Shown in pieces: positions 50,631 to 59,962 of a stretch of 62,066 nt of DNA. A program made the position numbers and the translations under genes. The stretch is from Zoogloea sp041904905 (GTDB lineage: Bacteria; Pseudomonadota; Gammaproteobacteria; Burkholderiales; Rhodocyclaceae): contig NZ_JAYRMI010000015.1 in assembly GCF_041904905.1 (NCBI RefSeq), forward strand, positions 1 to 62,066, read 5' to 3'. The notes under the pieces are model-generated. The model ran no database searches, was not told the DNA's origin, and saw only the letters and a list, made by a program, of their open reading frames with translations. Numbering within the stretch: the stretch's first letter is position 1; every line of letters begins with the position of its first letter.

Positions 50631-51233
50631 CTAGACCGACAGCGCCGCGGCCCGCGCCTGACCGGCGTCGAAGGCGCGCAGGTTCAGCTCGCGCCGTTCG
50701 GGCTTCCTCTGGGCGAAGCGGGCCTCGACCGCGTTCCGCAGCACCCGGGCCGGAAACGGCAGATGAGCCGACATGGCGCCCAGCATCACCGTGTTGCCCA
50801 GGCGGATGTCGCCGAACGCCAGCGCGATCTCGGCGGCGTCGAAGGCCTGCAGGGGCACGCCCAGAGCGCGCAGCTGGCCGACCGGATCGGCCGGGTACTC
50901 GAACACGCCGCACTCCACCACCGGCGGCGACAGGCGCGAGGTGTTGGTGAGCACCGGCGCGCCCGGGCGCAGCATGTGGGCCCAGCGCAGGGTTTCGGCG
51001 GCCTCGAAGCCCACCAGCAAGTCGGCGTCGCCCGGGGCGATCTGGGGCGACAGCACCCGCTCGCCAAAGCGCAGGTGCGACACCACCACCCCGCCCCGCT
51101 GGCTCATGCCCGCCACTTCGGTCTTCTTGGCGTCGAAGCCAAGGGCCAGCGCCGCTTCGGCGAGGATCTCGGTGGCCGTCATCACGCCCTGACCGCCGAT
51201 GCCGCAGACGAGGATGTTGGTGTTCCGCTGCAT
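50631..51233 (-). CDS. iorB: Indolepyruvate:ferredoxin oxidoreductase, beta subunit
   Basis: This 200-residue gamma-domain-type protein (NILVCGIGGQGVMTATEILA, KKTEVAGMSQRGGVVVSHLR, DADLLVGFEAAETLRW) pairs with IorA to decarboxylate aryl-pyruvates oxidatively to acyl-CoA with ferredoxin reduction. In Azoarcus/Thauera-like bacteria it belongs to aromatic amino acid breakdown such as phenylalanine/phenylpyruvate. It lies 12 nt after iorA. Confidence 0.92.
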   Translation of the reverse strand: MQRNTNILVCGIGGQGVMTATEILAEAALALGFDAKKTEVAGMSQRGGVVVSHLRFGERVLSPQIAPGDADLLVGFEAAETLRWAHMLRPGAPVLTNTSRLSPPVVECGVFEYPADPVGQLRALGVPLQAFDAAEIALAFGDIRLGNTVMLGAMSAHLPFPARVLRNAVEARFAQRKPERRELNLRAFDAGQARAAALSV

Positions 51234-51245
51234 TGCCTGCCCTCC

Positions 51246-53111
51246 TCAGCTTCTGCTCATGAAGCGCACCGGCACCACCGGCGCGGCATGCACGATGGCC
51301 TTCGGCGCGCAGGGCTGGACGCACAACCCGCAGCCGGTGCACGCGCTGGTCTCGATGCGCACGAAGGCGAGGTCGACCGCCTTGCCCGACGGCTTGATGG
51401 CCGTGTCGCGGCGGGTGACGTGGATGGCCGGGCAGCCCACCTCCAGGCAGTTGCCGCAGCCGGTGCAGGTGTCGTCGATCACCGCGTAGGGCGGCGTCTG
51501 CTTGTAGTCGTCGATGAGCACGCAGGGCCGGTCGGTGATGATGACCGAGGGCTCGTCGATCTTCGTCTCCTCCCGCAGGGCCTTGAAGAGCACCGGCAGC
51601 TGGTAGGGGTCCACCACCCGGATGCGCGCCTTCTTCACCCCGAGCGCCTCGCACATCCGCGGGAAATCCACCCGCGGCGCCGCGGCCCCGCGGATGTCGC
51701 GGCCGGTGGCGGGGTTGTCCTGGCCGCCGGTCATGCCCACGGCGCGGTTGTCCAGCAGCAGCACCGTGACGTTGCCGCCGTTGTAGGTGATGTCGAGCAG
51801 GCCCTGCAGGCCCATGTGCATGAAGGTGGAGTCGCCGATCACCGCGACGATCTTCTTGTTGCCGTCGGCCTCGCCGCGCCCCTTGTCCATGCCCAGCGCC
51901 ATGCCCATCGAGGCGCCCATCGAGATGCAGGTGTCCAGCGCGTTCCAGGGGTGGCCGGCGCCCAGGGTGTAGCAGCCTATGTCGCCGGAGACGATGAGGT
52001 TCTTGAGCTGCGAGAGGGTGTAGTAGATGCCCAGGTGCGGGCAGGCCACGCACATGGTGGGCGGGCGCGGGAAGACCGGCTGGGCCGGCAGCGCGTCCGC
52101 CTCGGGCAGCGCCTCGCCGCGCAGGCGGGCCACGCCCCGGCGCAGCACCTCGGGCGACAGCTCGCCCAGGCGCGGCAGCACGTCCTTGCCGGTGCAGGCG
52201 ATGCCGGCGGCCTTGATCTCCGCTTCGACGAGCGGTTCGGTCTCCTCCACCACCAGCAGGGTTTCAACCCCGGCGGCCAGCTCGCGCACCAGCTCGAGGG
52301 GCAGCGGATAGCTCATGCCCAACTTGAGCACCGGCGCATCGGGGAAGGCTTCGCGCACGTGCATGTAGGCCGGGCCGGACGCGACGAAGCCGATCCGCCG
52401 GTCGCGGCCGGGCTCGATGCGGTTGAGGGGCGAGGCGCCCGCCTCCACCCGCAGCGCCGCCTCGCGCTCGAACATCGGCGGCAGGCGCGGCTTGGCGTTG
52501 CCGGGCACCATCACCCAGCGCCGGGGGTCCTTGACGAAGCCGGTGGGCTCGTGGGTTTCGGGCGGGGCGAGTTCGACGCGGCCCTTCACGTGGCAGATGC
52601 GGGTGGTGAGGCGCAGGATCACCGGCACGCAGAACTGCTCCGACAGCCCGAAGGCGGCGCGGGTCATGTCGTAGGCTTCCTGGGAATCGGCCGGCTCCAG
52701 CACCGGCAGGTGGGCGAAGCGGCCCCAGAAGCGCGAGTCCTGCTCGTTCTGGGACGAGGACATGCCCACGTCGTCGGCCACGGCGATCACCAGCCCGCCT
52801 TCGACGCCGGTCACGGTCATCGTCATCAGCGCGTCGGAGGCCACGTTGAGGCCCACGTGCTTCATCGCGCTGAAGGCCCGGGCGCCCATCGTCGAGGCGC
52901 CCAGTGCCACTTCGAGGGCCACCTTTTCGTTGGGCGACCACTCGGCGTAGAGGCCGGGGAAGCGGGCCAGCACTTCGAGGATCTCGGTGCTCGGCGTGCC
53001 GGGGTAGGCCGCCGCCACACGCACGCCGGCATCCCGCGCGGCGTGGGCGACGGCGTCGTTACCGGACAGGAACAGGCGGTTCGCCGCGGCGGCGGTGAGG
53101 GCGTTTCCCAT
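51246..53111 (-). CDS. iorA: Indolepyruvate:ferredoxin oxidoreductase, alpha subunit
   Basis: This 621-residue protein has pyruvate:ferredoxin-oxidoreductase-like domains at the N-terminus (FLSGNDAVAHAARDAGVRVA, GTPSTEIL). The thiamine-diphosphate-binding domain is at about 380-480 (ACPHLGIYYTLSQLKNLIVS, GDIGCYTLGAGHPWNALDT, GDSTFMHMGL). Two 4Fe-4S clusters are at the C-terminus (CTGCGNCLEVGCP, then CTGCGLCVQPCAP). It forms the enzyme with IorB. A promoter and inverted repeat lie between it and the FixJ-like gene. Confidence 0.95.
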   Translation of the reverse strand: MGNALTAAAANRLFLSGNDAVAHAARDAGVRVAAAYPGTPSTEILEVLARFPGLYAEWSPNEKVALEVALGASTMGARAFSAMKHVGLNVASDALMTMTVTGVEGGLVIAVADDVGMSSSQNEQDSRFWGRFAHLPVLEPADSQEAYDMTRAAFGLSEQFCVPVILRLTTRICHVKGRVELAPPETHEPTGFVKDPRRWVMVPGNAKPRLPPMFEREAALRVEAGASPLNRIEPGRDRRIGFVASGPAYMHVREAFPDAPVLKLGMSYPLPLELVRELAAGVETLLVVEETEPLVEAEIKAAGIACTGKDVLPRLGELSPEVLRRGVARLRGEALPEADALPAQPVFPRPPTMCVACPHLGIYYTLSQLKNLIVSGDIGCYTLGAGHPWNALDTCISMGASMGMALGMDKGRGEADGNKKIVAVIGDSTFMHMGLQGLLDITYNGGNVTVLLLDNRAVGMTGGQDNPATGRDIRGAAAPRVDFPRMCEALGVKKARIRVVDPYQLPVLFKALREETKIDEPSVIITDRPCVLIDDYKQTPPYAVIDDTCTGCGNCLEVGCPAIHVTRRDTAIKPSGKAVDLAFVRIETSACTGCGLCVQPCAPKAIVHAAPVVPVRFMSRS

Positions 53112-53187
53112 GAAGCGGACTCCGACAGGTTGAAGCCGGAGAGTTTAGGAAAGCGCGCCGCGGGCAGGCTTGAGACAAGTCAATAAA

Positions 53188-53224
53188 GATACATTTTTCG
53201 ACTAACTACACGAAAATATGTATC
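53188..53224. promoter_or_regulatory. Inverted repeat between fixJ-like gene and iorA
   Basis: GATACATTTTTCG (53188-53200) and CGAAAATATGTATC (53211-53224) are complementary but for one inserted base, around a 10-nt loop. The right arm overlaps the stop codon of the regulator. It is AT-rich, so it may be a weak terminator of the regulator or an operator for iorA. Confidence 0.5.
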
Positions 53225-53861
53225 ACGTTCGCCCCGCAAGCCCTTCGATCGCCATCACGTGCTGAACCAGCTCTGCCAGCGACTGCGCGCCCATCTTCTC
53301 CATCACGCGGGCGCGGTGGACTTCCACCGTCTTGATACTGATTCCGAGCACATCGGCGATCTGTTTGTTTAACTTTCCGACGATGATGAGGTCCAGCACC
53401 TCGCGCTCGCGCTGGGTGAGCTGGTCGAGCCGGCGGGAGACTTCGGCGTCCTGGCGGCGGCGGTCGCGGCTCTCGCGCTCGGTGGCGAGGCACTGGCTGA
53501 CCAGATGCAGCAGGTCGTTGTCGTTGAAGGGCTTCTCGATGAAATCGACGGCGCCCTTCTTGAGCGCCGCCACCGCCATCGGCACGTCGCCGTGGCCGGT
53601 GATGAAGATGACCGGCAGGGTGCAGTACTGGGCGCGCAGGCGCTCGTGCAGCTCCAGCCCGCTCATCCCGGGCATGCGCACGTCGAGCAGCAGGCAGCCG
53701 TTGAACTCGGGCCGCCAGCGGCGCAGGAAATCCTCGGCCGACGCGAACGCGGCCACCTTGAAACCTTGGGATTCCAGCAGCCAGACGAGGGAATCCCGCA
53801 GGGCCTCGTCGTCGTCCACCAGATAAATGATTTGTTCAGGCATCGAGTCGGGCGCTTTCAC
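53223..53861 (-). CDS. FixJ-type response regulator
   Basis: This 212-residue regulator has a REC domain (IYLVDDDEALRDSLVWLL, phospho-acceptor Asp in CLLLDVRMPGMSG, Lys in DFIEKPFND) and a LuxR-type helix-turn-helix (LTQREREVLDLIIVGKLNKQ, IKTVEVHRARVMEKM). A GTG start at 53861 has GGAG 7 nt upstream, although the gene then overlaps the kinase by 26 bp; an ATG at 53843 is the alternative. It is activated by the kinase at 53836-56562 and may control iorAB or the binding protein at 58501. Confidence 0.92.
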   Translation of the reverse strand: MKAPDSMPEQIIYLVDDDEALRDSLVWLLESQGFKVAAFASAEDFLRRWRPEFNGCLLLDVRMPGMSGLELHERLRAQYCTLPVIFITGHGDVPMAVAALKKGAVDFIEKPFNDNDLLHLVSQCLATERESRDRRRQDAEVSRRLDQLTQREREVLDLIIVGKLNKQIADVLGISIKTVEVHRARVMEKMGAQSLAELVQHVMAIEGLAGRT

Positions 53862-56562
53862 GGGGCGTCTCCAAAGGCAGGGTGAAGCGGAAGATACATC
53901 CTCCGGCGGGGTTCGCGTCCACCCACAGGCGGCCGTCGTGGAATTCGACGATGGAGCGGCAGATGTTGAGGCCCATGCCCATGCCCTCGGCCTTGGTGGT
54001 GTAGAAGGGCGAGAACAGCTTCTCGCGGGCTTCGTCCGACAGGCCGTGGCCCCGGTCGGCCACCGACACCTCCACCAGCTTGTGCTCGGCGATCCGCGCC
54101 GACACGGTGAGGATGCGCTCCTCGGCGGGCGTCTCGCGCATGGCCTCGATGCCGTTCTTGACCAGGTTGAGCACCACCTGCTCGATCATCACGGTATCGG
54201 CGAACACCGGCGGCAGGTCGGCGGGGAGCTGGCTCAACACCTGGGCGCCGTGGCGGCGGGCGTCGATCTCCACAAAGCCGATGGCGTCCTCGACGATGCC
54301 CGACAGGGCCACCAGCTGCCGCCGCGGCTCGCTCTTCTTCACGAACTCGCGCACCCGGCGGATGATCCGCCCGGCCCGCTCGGCCTGGGCGCTGGCCTTC
54401 TGCATGGCGGTGAGGATGTCCTCCTGACGGTAATCGCCCGACTGCAGGCGATTGACGCAGCCCATCGAGTAATTGGCGATGGCCGCCAGCGGCTGGTTGA
54501 GTTCGTGGGCCAGGGTGGAGGCCATCTCGCCCATGGTGATGAGGCGCGAGGTGCGCTGCAGGCGTTCCTGCTGGGCGCGGTTTTCCTCCTCGACGCGCTT
54601 CTTGTCGGTGATGTCGGTGGCGATCGCCATCCGCACCACGCGGCCGTCCACCCAGCGGGTGGCACGCTCGCGGATGTGATACCAGCGGCCCGAGAGCCCG
54701 TTCTGCAGCTCGCCGTCGTACAGCTCGCGGGGCACCTGCTGGGGCGACAGGCGGCGCGGGTCCACGTCGTACCAGTTGGTGTCGGGCGGCGTGGGCAGGC
54801 CGTAGATGCCCACCCGCTGGCCCACCGCGTCGAAGCCGTAGATGCTCTTGAAGGCGCGGTTGGCGAAGAGGATCTCGTCGTTGGCCGCGTCGGCCACGTA
54901 CACCGCCGCGTCGAGGCCGTCGAGGATCGCCACGAAGCGCTCGTGGGCGGCCTCCAGCTGGGCGCGCACCCGCTTGGGCTCGGTGATGTCGGTGATCGAG
55001 GCCATCCAGCCGGTCTGGCGCCCGTCCCCGTCGATCAGCGGCGACAGGTAGAAGCGGGCGTCGATGTGCTCGCCGTTCTTGCGCTGGATGCGCATCTCGA
55101 AGCCGGTGGTCGGCGCGTTGCCGCTGAGGGTGAGTTCCAGGTTGCGCTGCAGGCTCTCGGTGTCATCCGGCGGCCAGTAGGCAAACGGCGGGCTGGTGCC
55201 CACCAGCTCGTCCCGCGACCAGCCGGTCATGCGGCAGAAGGCCGGGTTCACGTAGGTGATGCGGCCGGTGAGGTCGATGGCCCGCAGGCCGGTGATGAGG
55301 GATTCCTCCATCGACTGGCGGAAGGCGTATTCGTGGTGCAGCGCCTCCTCCGCCGCCTTGCGCCCGGTGATGTCGTGGGCCACGGCGTACATCAGCTTCT
55401 CCTCGGGCACCGAGTTGATGCTCCAGGCCAGCCAGCGGTAACTGCCATCGGCGCAGCGGCAGCGGTTCTCGAAGGCCTCTGGCGTGCCCGCCGCCAGGCT
55501 GCGCAGGTGCACCACCGAATCGGCCACGTCGTCCGGGTGGATGTAATCGAGCAGCGACTGCCCCGGCAGCGCCTCGGGCGAATGGCCCAGAATGCGCTCG
55601 AAGGCCGGGTTGCAGCGGCGGAACACCCCGTCGTGGCCCAGCACCGCCAGCATGTCGAGGGACAGGTTGAACAACCGGTCGCGCTCCTTCTCCACCCGCA
55701 CCCGGCGCAGCATGTGGGCCCGCAACGCCCACAGGCTCCACAGCACGAAGAACGACAGCCCGACGATCACCGCAATCGGAAAACCCTTGGGCAGATCGCC
55801 CTCCACCCGGTAGGCGGTGGCCTGCAGCGCCAGCCCGTTGCCCGGCGGGTCGAGCGGCACCGAGAACTCGAGGCTCTCGTCCAGCGCCCGCAGGGTGGAA
55901 TTGGCCGCCAGCAGCTCGCCCCTGGCGTTGGTGAAGGACAGCCGGTATTTCTCGCCGAACCAGCTCGGCACCAGATGCGCCACCATCCGCTCGATGGAAT
56001 ACACCGCCACGATCGCCCCCAGCGGCTGGCGCCCCTGCTGCACCGGCAGGTACACCTCCAGCACCGCCATGTTGCGGCCATTCACGTAGGCCTCGCCGTA
56101 CACCGGCCGGCCCAGCTCGCGGGATCGCCCCAGCACCGCCACCTGCACCTGCGACAGCCCGTCGCCCACCAGCCAGTCGGTGGTGTCGAAGGGCGCGGTC
56201 CATTTCACCCGCTGGTCGCCGGTGACCCACACCACGTTCACCAGCTCGGGGTTGTTGGCGATGTGCTGGTTGGCCCGCACCTGAAAGCCGTCGCCGTCCA
56301 GCGTGCCGGCGGCCAGCTCCCGCGCCAGCTGGCCCAGGAACTCCTCGGTGCCCTGCATGTGCAGGCGCATGGTCTGCTCGGCCCACTGCACATCCCGCGC
56401 CATCGCCGCCCGGGCGGTCTCGCTCTCCTGGCGCTGGAGCACCCACACCAGCACCAGCATCGCCAGCGCAAAGATCAGGACGGCAAAATTGGGCGCCGAC
56501 CAGTACCAGCTGGCAGGCACCCGGGTCGGCGGCATCTTGGGGGAAGGATTCGTGTTCGACAT
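53836..56562 (-). CDS. Multi-PAS sensor histidine kinase (FixL/DctB-like)
   Basis: This 908-residue membrane kinase has TM1 at about 20-45 (FAVLIFALAMLVLVWVLQ), a large periplasmic sensor domain (about 46-275) and TM2 (IAVIVGLSFFVLWSLWAL). Three PAS domains follow (RDRLFNLSLDMLAVLGHDGV; GRITYVNPAFCRMTGWSRDE; DGLDAAVYVADAANDEILFA). The HisKA His is in MASTLAHELNQPLAAIANYS, and HATPase_c shows NLVKNGIEAM, ADRGHGLSDE and GMGMGLNICRSIV. The start at 56562 (MSNTN) is preferred to an upstream ATG encoding an Arg-rich extension. It pairs with the FixJ-like regulator. Confidence 0.9.
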   Translation of the reverse strand: MSNTNPSPKMPPTRVPASWYWSAPNFAVLIFALAMLVLVWVLQRQESETARAAMARDVQWAEQTMRLHMQGTEEFLGQLARELAAGTLDGDGFQVRANQHIANNPELVNVVWVTGDQRVKWTAPFDTTDWLVGDGLSQVQVAVLGRSRELGRPVYGEAYVNGRNMAVLEVYLPVQQGRQPLGAIVAVYSIERMVAHLVPSWFGEKYRLSFTNARGELLAANSTLRALDESLEFSVPLDPPGNGLALQATAYRVEGDLPKGFPIAVIVGLSFFVLWSLWALRAHMLRRVRVEKERDRLFNLSLDMLAVLGHDGVFRRCNPAFERILGHSPEALPGQSLLDYIHPDDVADSVVHLRSLAAGTPEAFENRCRCADGSYRWLAWSINSVPEEKLMYAVAHDITGRKAAEEALHHEYAFRQSMEESLITGLRAIDLTGRITYVNPAFCRMTGWSRDELVGTSPPFAYWPPDDTESLQRNLELTLSGNAPTTGFEMRIQRKNGEHIDARFYLSPLIDGDGRQTGWMASITDITEPKRVRAQLEAAHERFVAILDGLDAAVYVADAANDEILFANRAFKSIYGFDAVGQRVGIYGLPTPPDTNWYDVDPRRLSPQQVPRELYDGELQNGLSGRWYHIRERATRWVDGRVVRMAIATDITDKKRVEEENRAQQERLQRTSRLITMGEMASTLAHELNQPLAAIANYSMGCVNRLQSGDYRQEDILTAMQKASAQAERAGRIIRRVREFVKKSEPRRQLVALSGIVEDAIGFVEIDARRHGAQVLSQLPADLPPVFADTVMIEQVVLNLVKNGIEAMRETPAEERILTVSARIAEHKLVEVSVADRGHGLSDEAREKLFSPFYTTKAEGMGMGLNICRSIVEFHDGRLWVDANPAGGCIFRFTLPLETPRESARLDA

Positions 56563-56680
56563 GTCCCGCGCATCGTCGCCGCGGAAGCGGGAATGGCGCA
56601 TCGGGGGTTTCCCTAATCGGGTGGCGCCGCCCGCGCCGTCCCGGCGCAGGCGGCGGGCCCCTCCGGGGCCAAACCCCCGG

Positions 56681-58300
56681 TCACGCGTCCCGCGTGACCA
56701 ACGCCTCCGGCGGGCGCTCCACGCTGCCCTCCGGGCCCTTTGACCTGAGGGCAAGGCGGAAGCCAATGCCGTAGCTGCGAGCACCCCGATTGATCCAGAT
56801 GCGGTCGGCAGCGTAGCGGCGGAGGCGGTTGTTCCACGACCCGCCGCGCAGCACTCGGTCGACGCCCTCCGGGCCGCGCGAGTCGATCCGCGGAGCGCCA
56901 CTATAGGCCCGCAGGCTGTCCGCACACCATTCCCACACGTTGCCGTGCATCTGGTACAGGCCCCAGGCGTTCGGGACGAAACTCCTCACCGGCACCGTCC
57001 TTCCCCGGTACTCGCCCGTCGAGCCGTCGGCGTCGCTGTACGTCGCGCCGTAGTTGGCTTGCTCGGGCGTAATCCCGTCGCCCCAACTGAACGCCGTCTC
57101 ACTGCCCGCACGGCACGCATACTCCCATTCTGCTTCCGTCGGTAAATCCGCCTTCAAACCCGGCAGGCGCTTTTCCACTTCCCTCAAAAAGCCTTGCACA
57201 TCGTCCCAGCTCACCTGCTCCACCGGGTTCTGCGGGTCGTCCTTGAAGCGGCTGGGGTTGCTCCCCATCACCGACACCCACACCGACTGGCTGCACACCG
57301 TCTCCGCCAACCAGAATCCTTCCGTCAGACGAACACGGTGACGCGGGCCTTCGTCGCGGTCACGCCCCACCTCGCCTTCCGGCGAACCTATCCAGAACTC
57401 CCCCGGCGGAATCCAGCGGAAACGCTGGCTCACGCCACTGAAGCGGGCATCTCCATACAAACCGTACTCATCCACCCCGAGGCCGCTGTCGCCCTGCCAG
57501 ATCCGGCTCGGCGCGTCCCACGCCAGCCGGCGCACCAGCCCCAGCCAATCCACCGGTACGAATGCCCCCTTGGCGTCCTGCAACACGGTATCGGCCCACC
57601 ACGGCTTGGGCGGCAACTGCAAAAGCGGTTGGGGCGCTTTGGGAACGATGAGCGTCGGCGCAGGTGGCGGCACCGGCGTTCGGGCCACCACCTCAGCCTC
57701 GCTGCGCCGCACAATCGCGGGCTTGCTCGTTGGAGGGGCCCTGCCTGCATCGACCCCACGCAAGCGCGCGATCAAGGCCGCAAAATTGGTCTGACGATGC
57801 ACCGCCTCGCTCAAGGCGTTGATGTCCGCCAAGGTGACCAACGGCCCAAGCACGTGATGAAAAATCCTCGAGTACGCCTTCAGATCGTCCAGCGACTGTT
57901 CGGCAGGCACCGAATCCGTCGCATCCAGCTCGGCCTTCAGCGCCCAGTACCGCGACTCCCACGACGCGCGGATCTCGTTGCGCCAGGAGGGCTGTGAAAT
58001 CGGCAGCCCATCCAGCAGGATCGGGTAGACCCGTTCGCGGAAATCGCCAAGCTGCGCCATCTCGATCAGCTCGTACATGCAGTACGGCGACTCCACGTAC
58101 TGCGGGCTGAGCACGACCACCACCTGCTCGGCGGCCGCGATCTCGTCCATGAACGCCCGGATCGACCCGCCATACCCCAGCGCCCGCACATCCCGCACCA
58201 GCTCCACGCCCTGCCCCGCCAGCGCCGTCTCCAGCGCGGCGACCACCCCCGAATCCTCCTCCGCCTTCCAGGCGTAGGAGACATAAACCTTCAGCGCCAC
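56681..58300 (-). CDS. TIR - formylglycine-synthase-like (FGE) fusion protein
   Basis: This 539-residue protein has an N-terminal TIR domain (about 1-150: KVYVSYAWKAEEDSGVVAAL, VVVLSPQYVESPYCMYELIE, whose Glu fits the NADase catalytic residue). A Pro-rich linker follows (about 195-235), then a C-terminal FGE/SUMF1-type domain (about 290-520: FRWIPPGEFWIGSPEGEVGR, LPTEAEWEYACRAG, QMHGNVWEWCADS, RVLRGGSWNN, GIGFRLAL). No Cys lies between GGSWNN and GFRL, where true formylglycine enzymes have their active Cys, so this domain is more likely a binding module. TIR-FGE architectures are described in bacterial conflict systems. It is transcribed alone. Confidence 0.85.
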   Translation of the reverse strand: MALKVYVSYAWKAEEDSGVVAALETALAGQGVELVRDVRALGYGGSIRAFMDEIAAAEQVVVVLSPQYVESPYCMYELIEMAQLGDFRERVYPILLDGLPISQPSWRNEIRASWESRYWALKAELDATDSVPAEQSLDDLKAYSRIFHHVLGPLVTLADINALSEAVHRQTNFAALIARLRGVDAGRAPPTSKPAIVRRSEAEVVARTPVPPPAPTLIVPKAPQPLLQLPPKPWWADTVLQDAKGAFVPVDWLGLVRRLAWDAPSRIWQGDSGLGVDEYGLYGDARFSGVSQRFRWIPPGEFWIGSPEGEVGRDRDEGPRHRVRLTEGFWLAETVCSQSVWVSVMGSNPSRFKDDPQNPVEQVSWDDVQGFLREVEKRLPGLKADLPTEAEWEYACRAGSETAFSWGDGITPEQANYGATYSDADGSTGEYRGRTVPVRSFVPNAWGLYQMHGNVWEWCADSLRAYSGAPRIDSRGPEGVDRVLRGGSWNNRLRRYAADRIWINRGARSYGIGFRLALRSKGPEGSVERPPEALVTRDA

Positions 58301-58500
58301 GATGCGTCCTTTCCCCTCATGCCCCGATCATCGCCAAGGCCGCCCGCCGATGCAAGCGATGCGGCGGCGCAGCTAGGGGTTGTCCCGGATTTGACCGGGG
58401 GCGGGGGCGGGCGTAGCGTTGAACGCCACCGGCGGGAAAGGCGCTGCCCGGCGGCGACGTGACCATAACCACAACGATAACCACAACGGCGGAGACACCC

Positions 58501-59694
58501 TTGCTTCGATTCGTGCGTGCCGCGGCCTGTGCCGCGCTGGGTTTGCTCGCGGCTGGCGCGGCGGCGGCGGAGCCGATCCGCATCGGCGTGACCGGGCCTT
58601 TCACCGGCGGGTCGAGCCCGATGGGGGTGGCGATGCGCGACGGCATCCGCCTGGCGGCGCGGGAGATCAACGACGCCGGCGGCATCCTCGGCCGGCCCGT
58701 GCAGCTGGTGGAGCGCGACGACGAGGCCCGCCCGGAGCGCGGCGCCCAGATCGCCCAGGAGCTCATCAACCACGAGAAGATCGTGGCCGGGCTGGGCATC
58801 GTGAACACCGGCGTGGCGCTGGCCAGCCAGCGCTTCTACCAGCAGGCCCATGTGCCGATGATTACCTCGGTGGCCACCGGGTCGGTCATCACCAAGCAGT
58901 TCCTGCCGCCGCAATACCCGGACAACTACATCTTCCGCGTCTCGGCGCCCGATACCCTCCAGGCGGCGATGATCGTGGAGGAAGCCGTGGTGCGCCAGCG
59001 CCTGCGCCGGGTGGCGATCTTCCACGACAGCACCAACTACGGCCAGCTCGGCCGCGAAGACCTGGAGCGCGCGCTGGAGCGCCACGGCGTGAAGCCGGTG
59101 GCCATCGAGCGTTTCAACATCCGCGACGCGGACATGACCCCGCAGCTTGCCCGCGCCAGGGCCGCCGGCGCCGAAGGCATCCTCACCTACGGGCTGGGGC
59201 CGGAGCTGGCCCACGTGGCCAACGGCATGGTGCGCCTGGGCTGGAAGGTGCCGATGGTGGGCAGCTGGGCGCTGGCCATGTCCAACTTCATCGACAGCGC
59301 CGGGCCCAACGCCGAAGGCGCCCGCATGCCCCAGACCTTCATCCAGGAAAGCGATACACCCCACCGGCGCCGCTTCGTCGAAAAGTATCGGATCGCCTAC
59401 GGCATCGACCGCCTGCCGGTGGCGCCGGCGGCGGCCCAGGGCTACGACTCGATGCTGCTGCTGGCCGCGGCGATCCGCCAGGCCCGCAGCACCGACGGCC
59501 CGCGACTGAAAGATGCGCTCGAATCGCTCAAGGAACGGGTGGAAGGCATCGTGATGGTATATGATCGACCTTTCTCCAAGACCGACCACGAAGCGATCGA
59601 CACGACGCGTCCGTTGGTCATGGGGGAAGTTCGCAACAGACAAGTGGTCTTCGCTTACGACGAAGACCGAAAGCGGGACGCGCAGTCCAGATGA
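58501..59694 (+). CDS. Branched-chain-amino-acid-type ABC transporter substrate-binding protein
   Basis: This 397-residue periplasmic protein of the LivJ/peripla_BP_6 family has a signal peptide (LRFVRAAACAALGLLAAGAAAA), then IRIGVTGPFTGGSSPMGVAM, AAREINDAGGILGRPVQLVE, GVALASQRFYQQAHVPMITS and ILTYGLGPELAHVANGMVRL. The ligand is unknown; relatives bind amino acids, aromatics or short carboxylates. No permease or ATPase genes are adjacent. A TTG at 58501 with GGAG 7 nt upstream is preferred as start; a GTG at 58459 would add a Thr-rich extension. Ends with a strong terminator. Confidence 0.88.
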   Translation: MLRFVRAAACAALGLLAAGAAAAEPIRIGVTGPFTGGSSPMGVAMRDGIRLAAREINDAGGILGRPVQLVERDDEARPERGAQIAQELINHEKIVAGLGIVNTGVALASQRFYQQAHVPMITSVATGSVITKQFLPPQYPDNYIFRVSAPDTLQAAMIVEEAVVRQRLRRVAIFHDSTNYGQLGREDLERALERHGVKPVAIERFNIRDADMTPQLARARAAGAEGILTYGLGPELAHVANGMVRLGWKVPMVGSWALAMSNFIDSAGPNAEGARMPQTFIQESDTPHRRRFVEKYRIAYGIDRLPVAPAAAQGYDSMLLLAAAIRQARSTDGPRLKDALESLKERVEGIVMVYDRPFSKTDHEAIDTTRPLVMGEVRNRQVVFAYDEDRKRDAQSR

Positions 59695-59722
59695 TCCCGC
59701 CGCGGAACAATCATTTCCGCAA

Positions 59723-59770
59723 ACGGCCGGGGGTTTTCTCCCTCCCTCCCTCGCCCCCGGCCGTCTTTTT
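59723..59770 (+). terminator. Intrinsic terminator of the binding-protein gene
   Basis: ACGGCCGGGGG (59723-59733) pairs with CCCCCGGCCGT (59754-59764), followed by CTTTTTT. Confidence 0.9.
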
Positions 59771-59933
59771 TACCCGTCCCCGTCGAACGAAAACTCGCCG
59801 GCCGGAGCCTTCTGGCCCGGCCGGCGTTTGCATTTGGTTTTCCGCATTGCAGCAGAACCGAACGGGACGGCACCGCACACACCTGACCTGAAAAAAATCC
59901 CGCCGTACCCCCTGGGAATTGCGGTCGACCCTA

Positions 59934-59962
59934 TTGCGCATGTCGGGATTTGATTTTATATT
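59934..59962 (+). promoter_or_regulatory. Promoter of aceE (sigma-70 type)
   Basis: TTGCGC (59934-59939), a 17-nt spacer and TATATT (59957-59962) predict a start near 59969 and a leader of about 100 nt. The leader contains a perfect 8-bp hairpin, GTTGCCGT-TACCC-ACGGCAAC (60015-60035). Confidence 0.65.

Noticed and set aside
56613..58300. A full diversity-generating retroelement
   Set aside because: No reverse transcriptase and no template repeat were found in the window; only the target-like domain is present.
56681..58300. Formylglycine-generating enzyme for sulfatase maturation
   Set aside because: No Cys at the active-site position, an N-terminal TIR domain, and no sulfatase gene in the neighbourhood.
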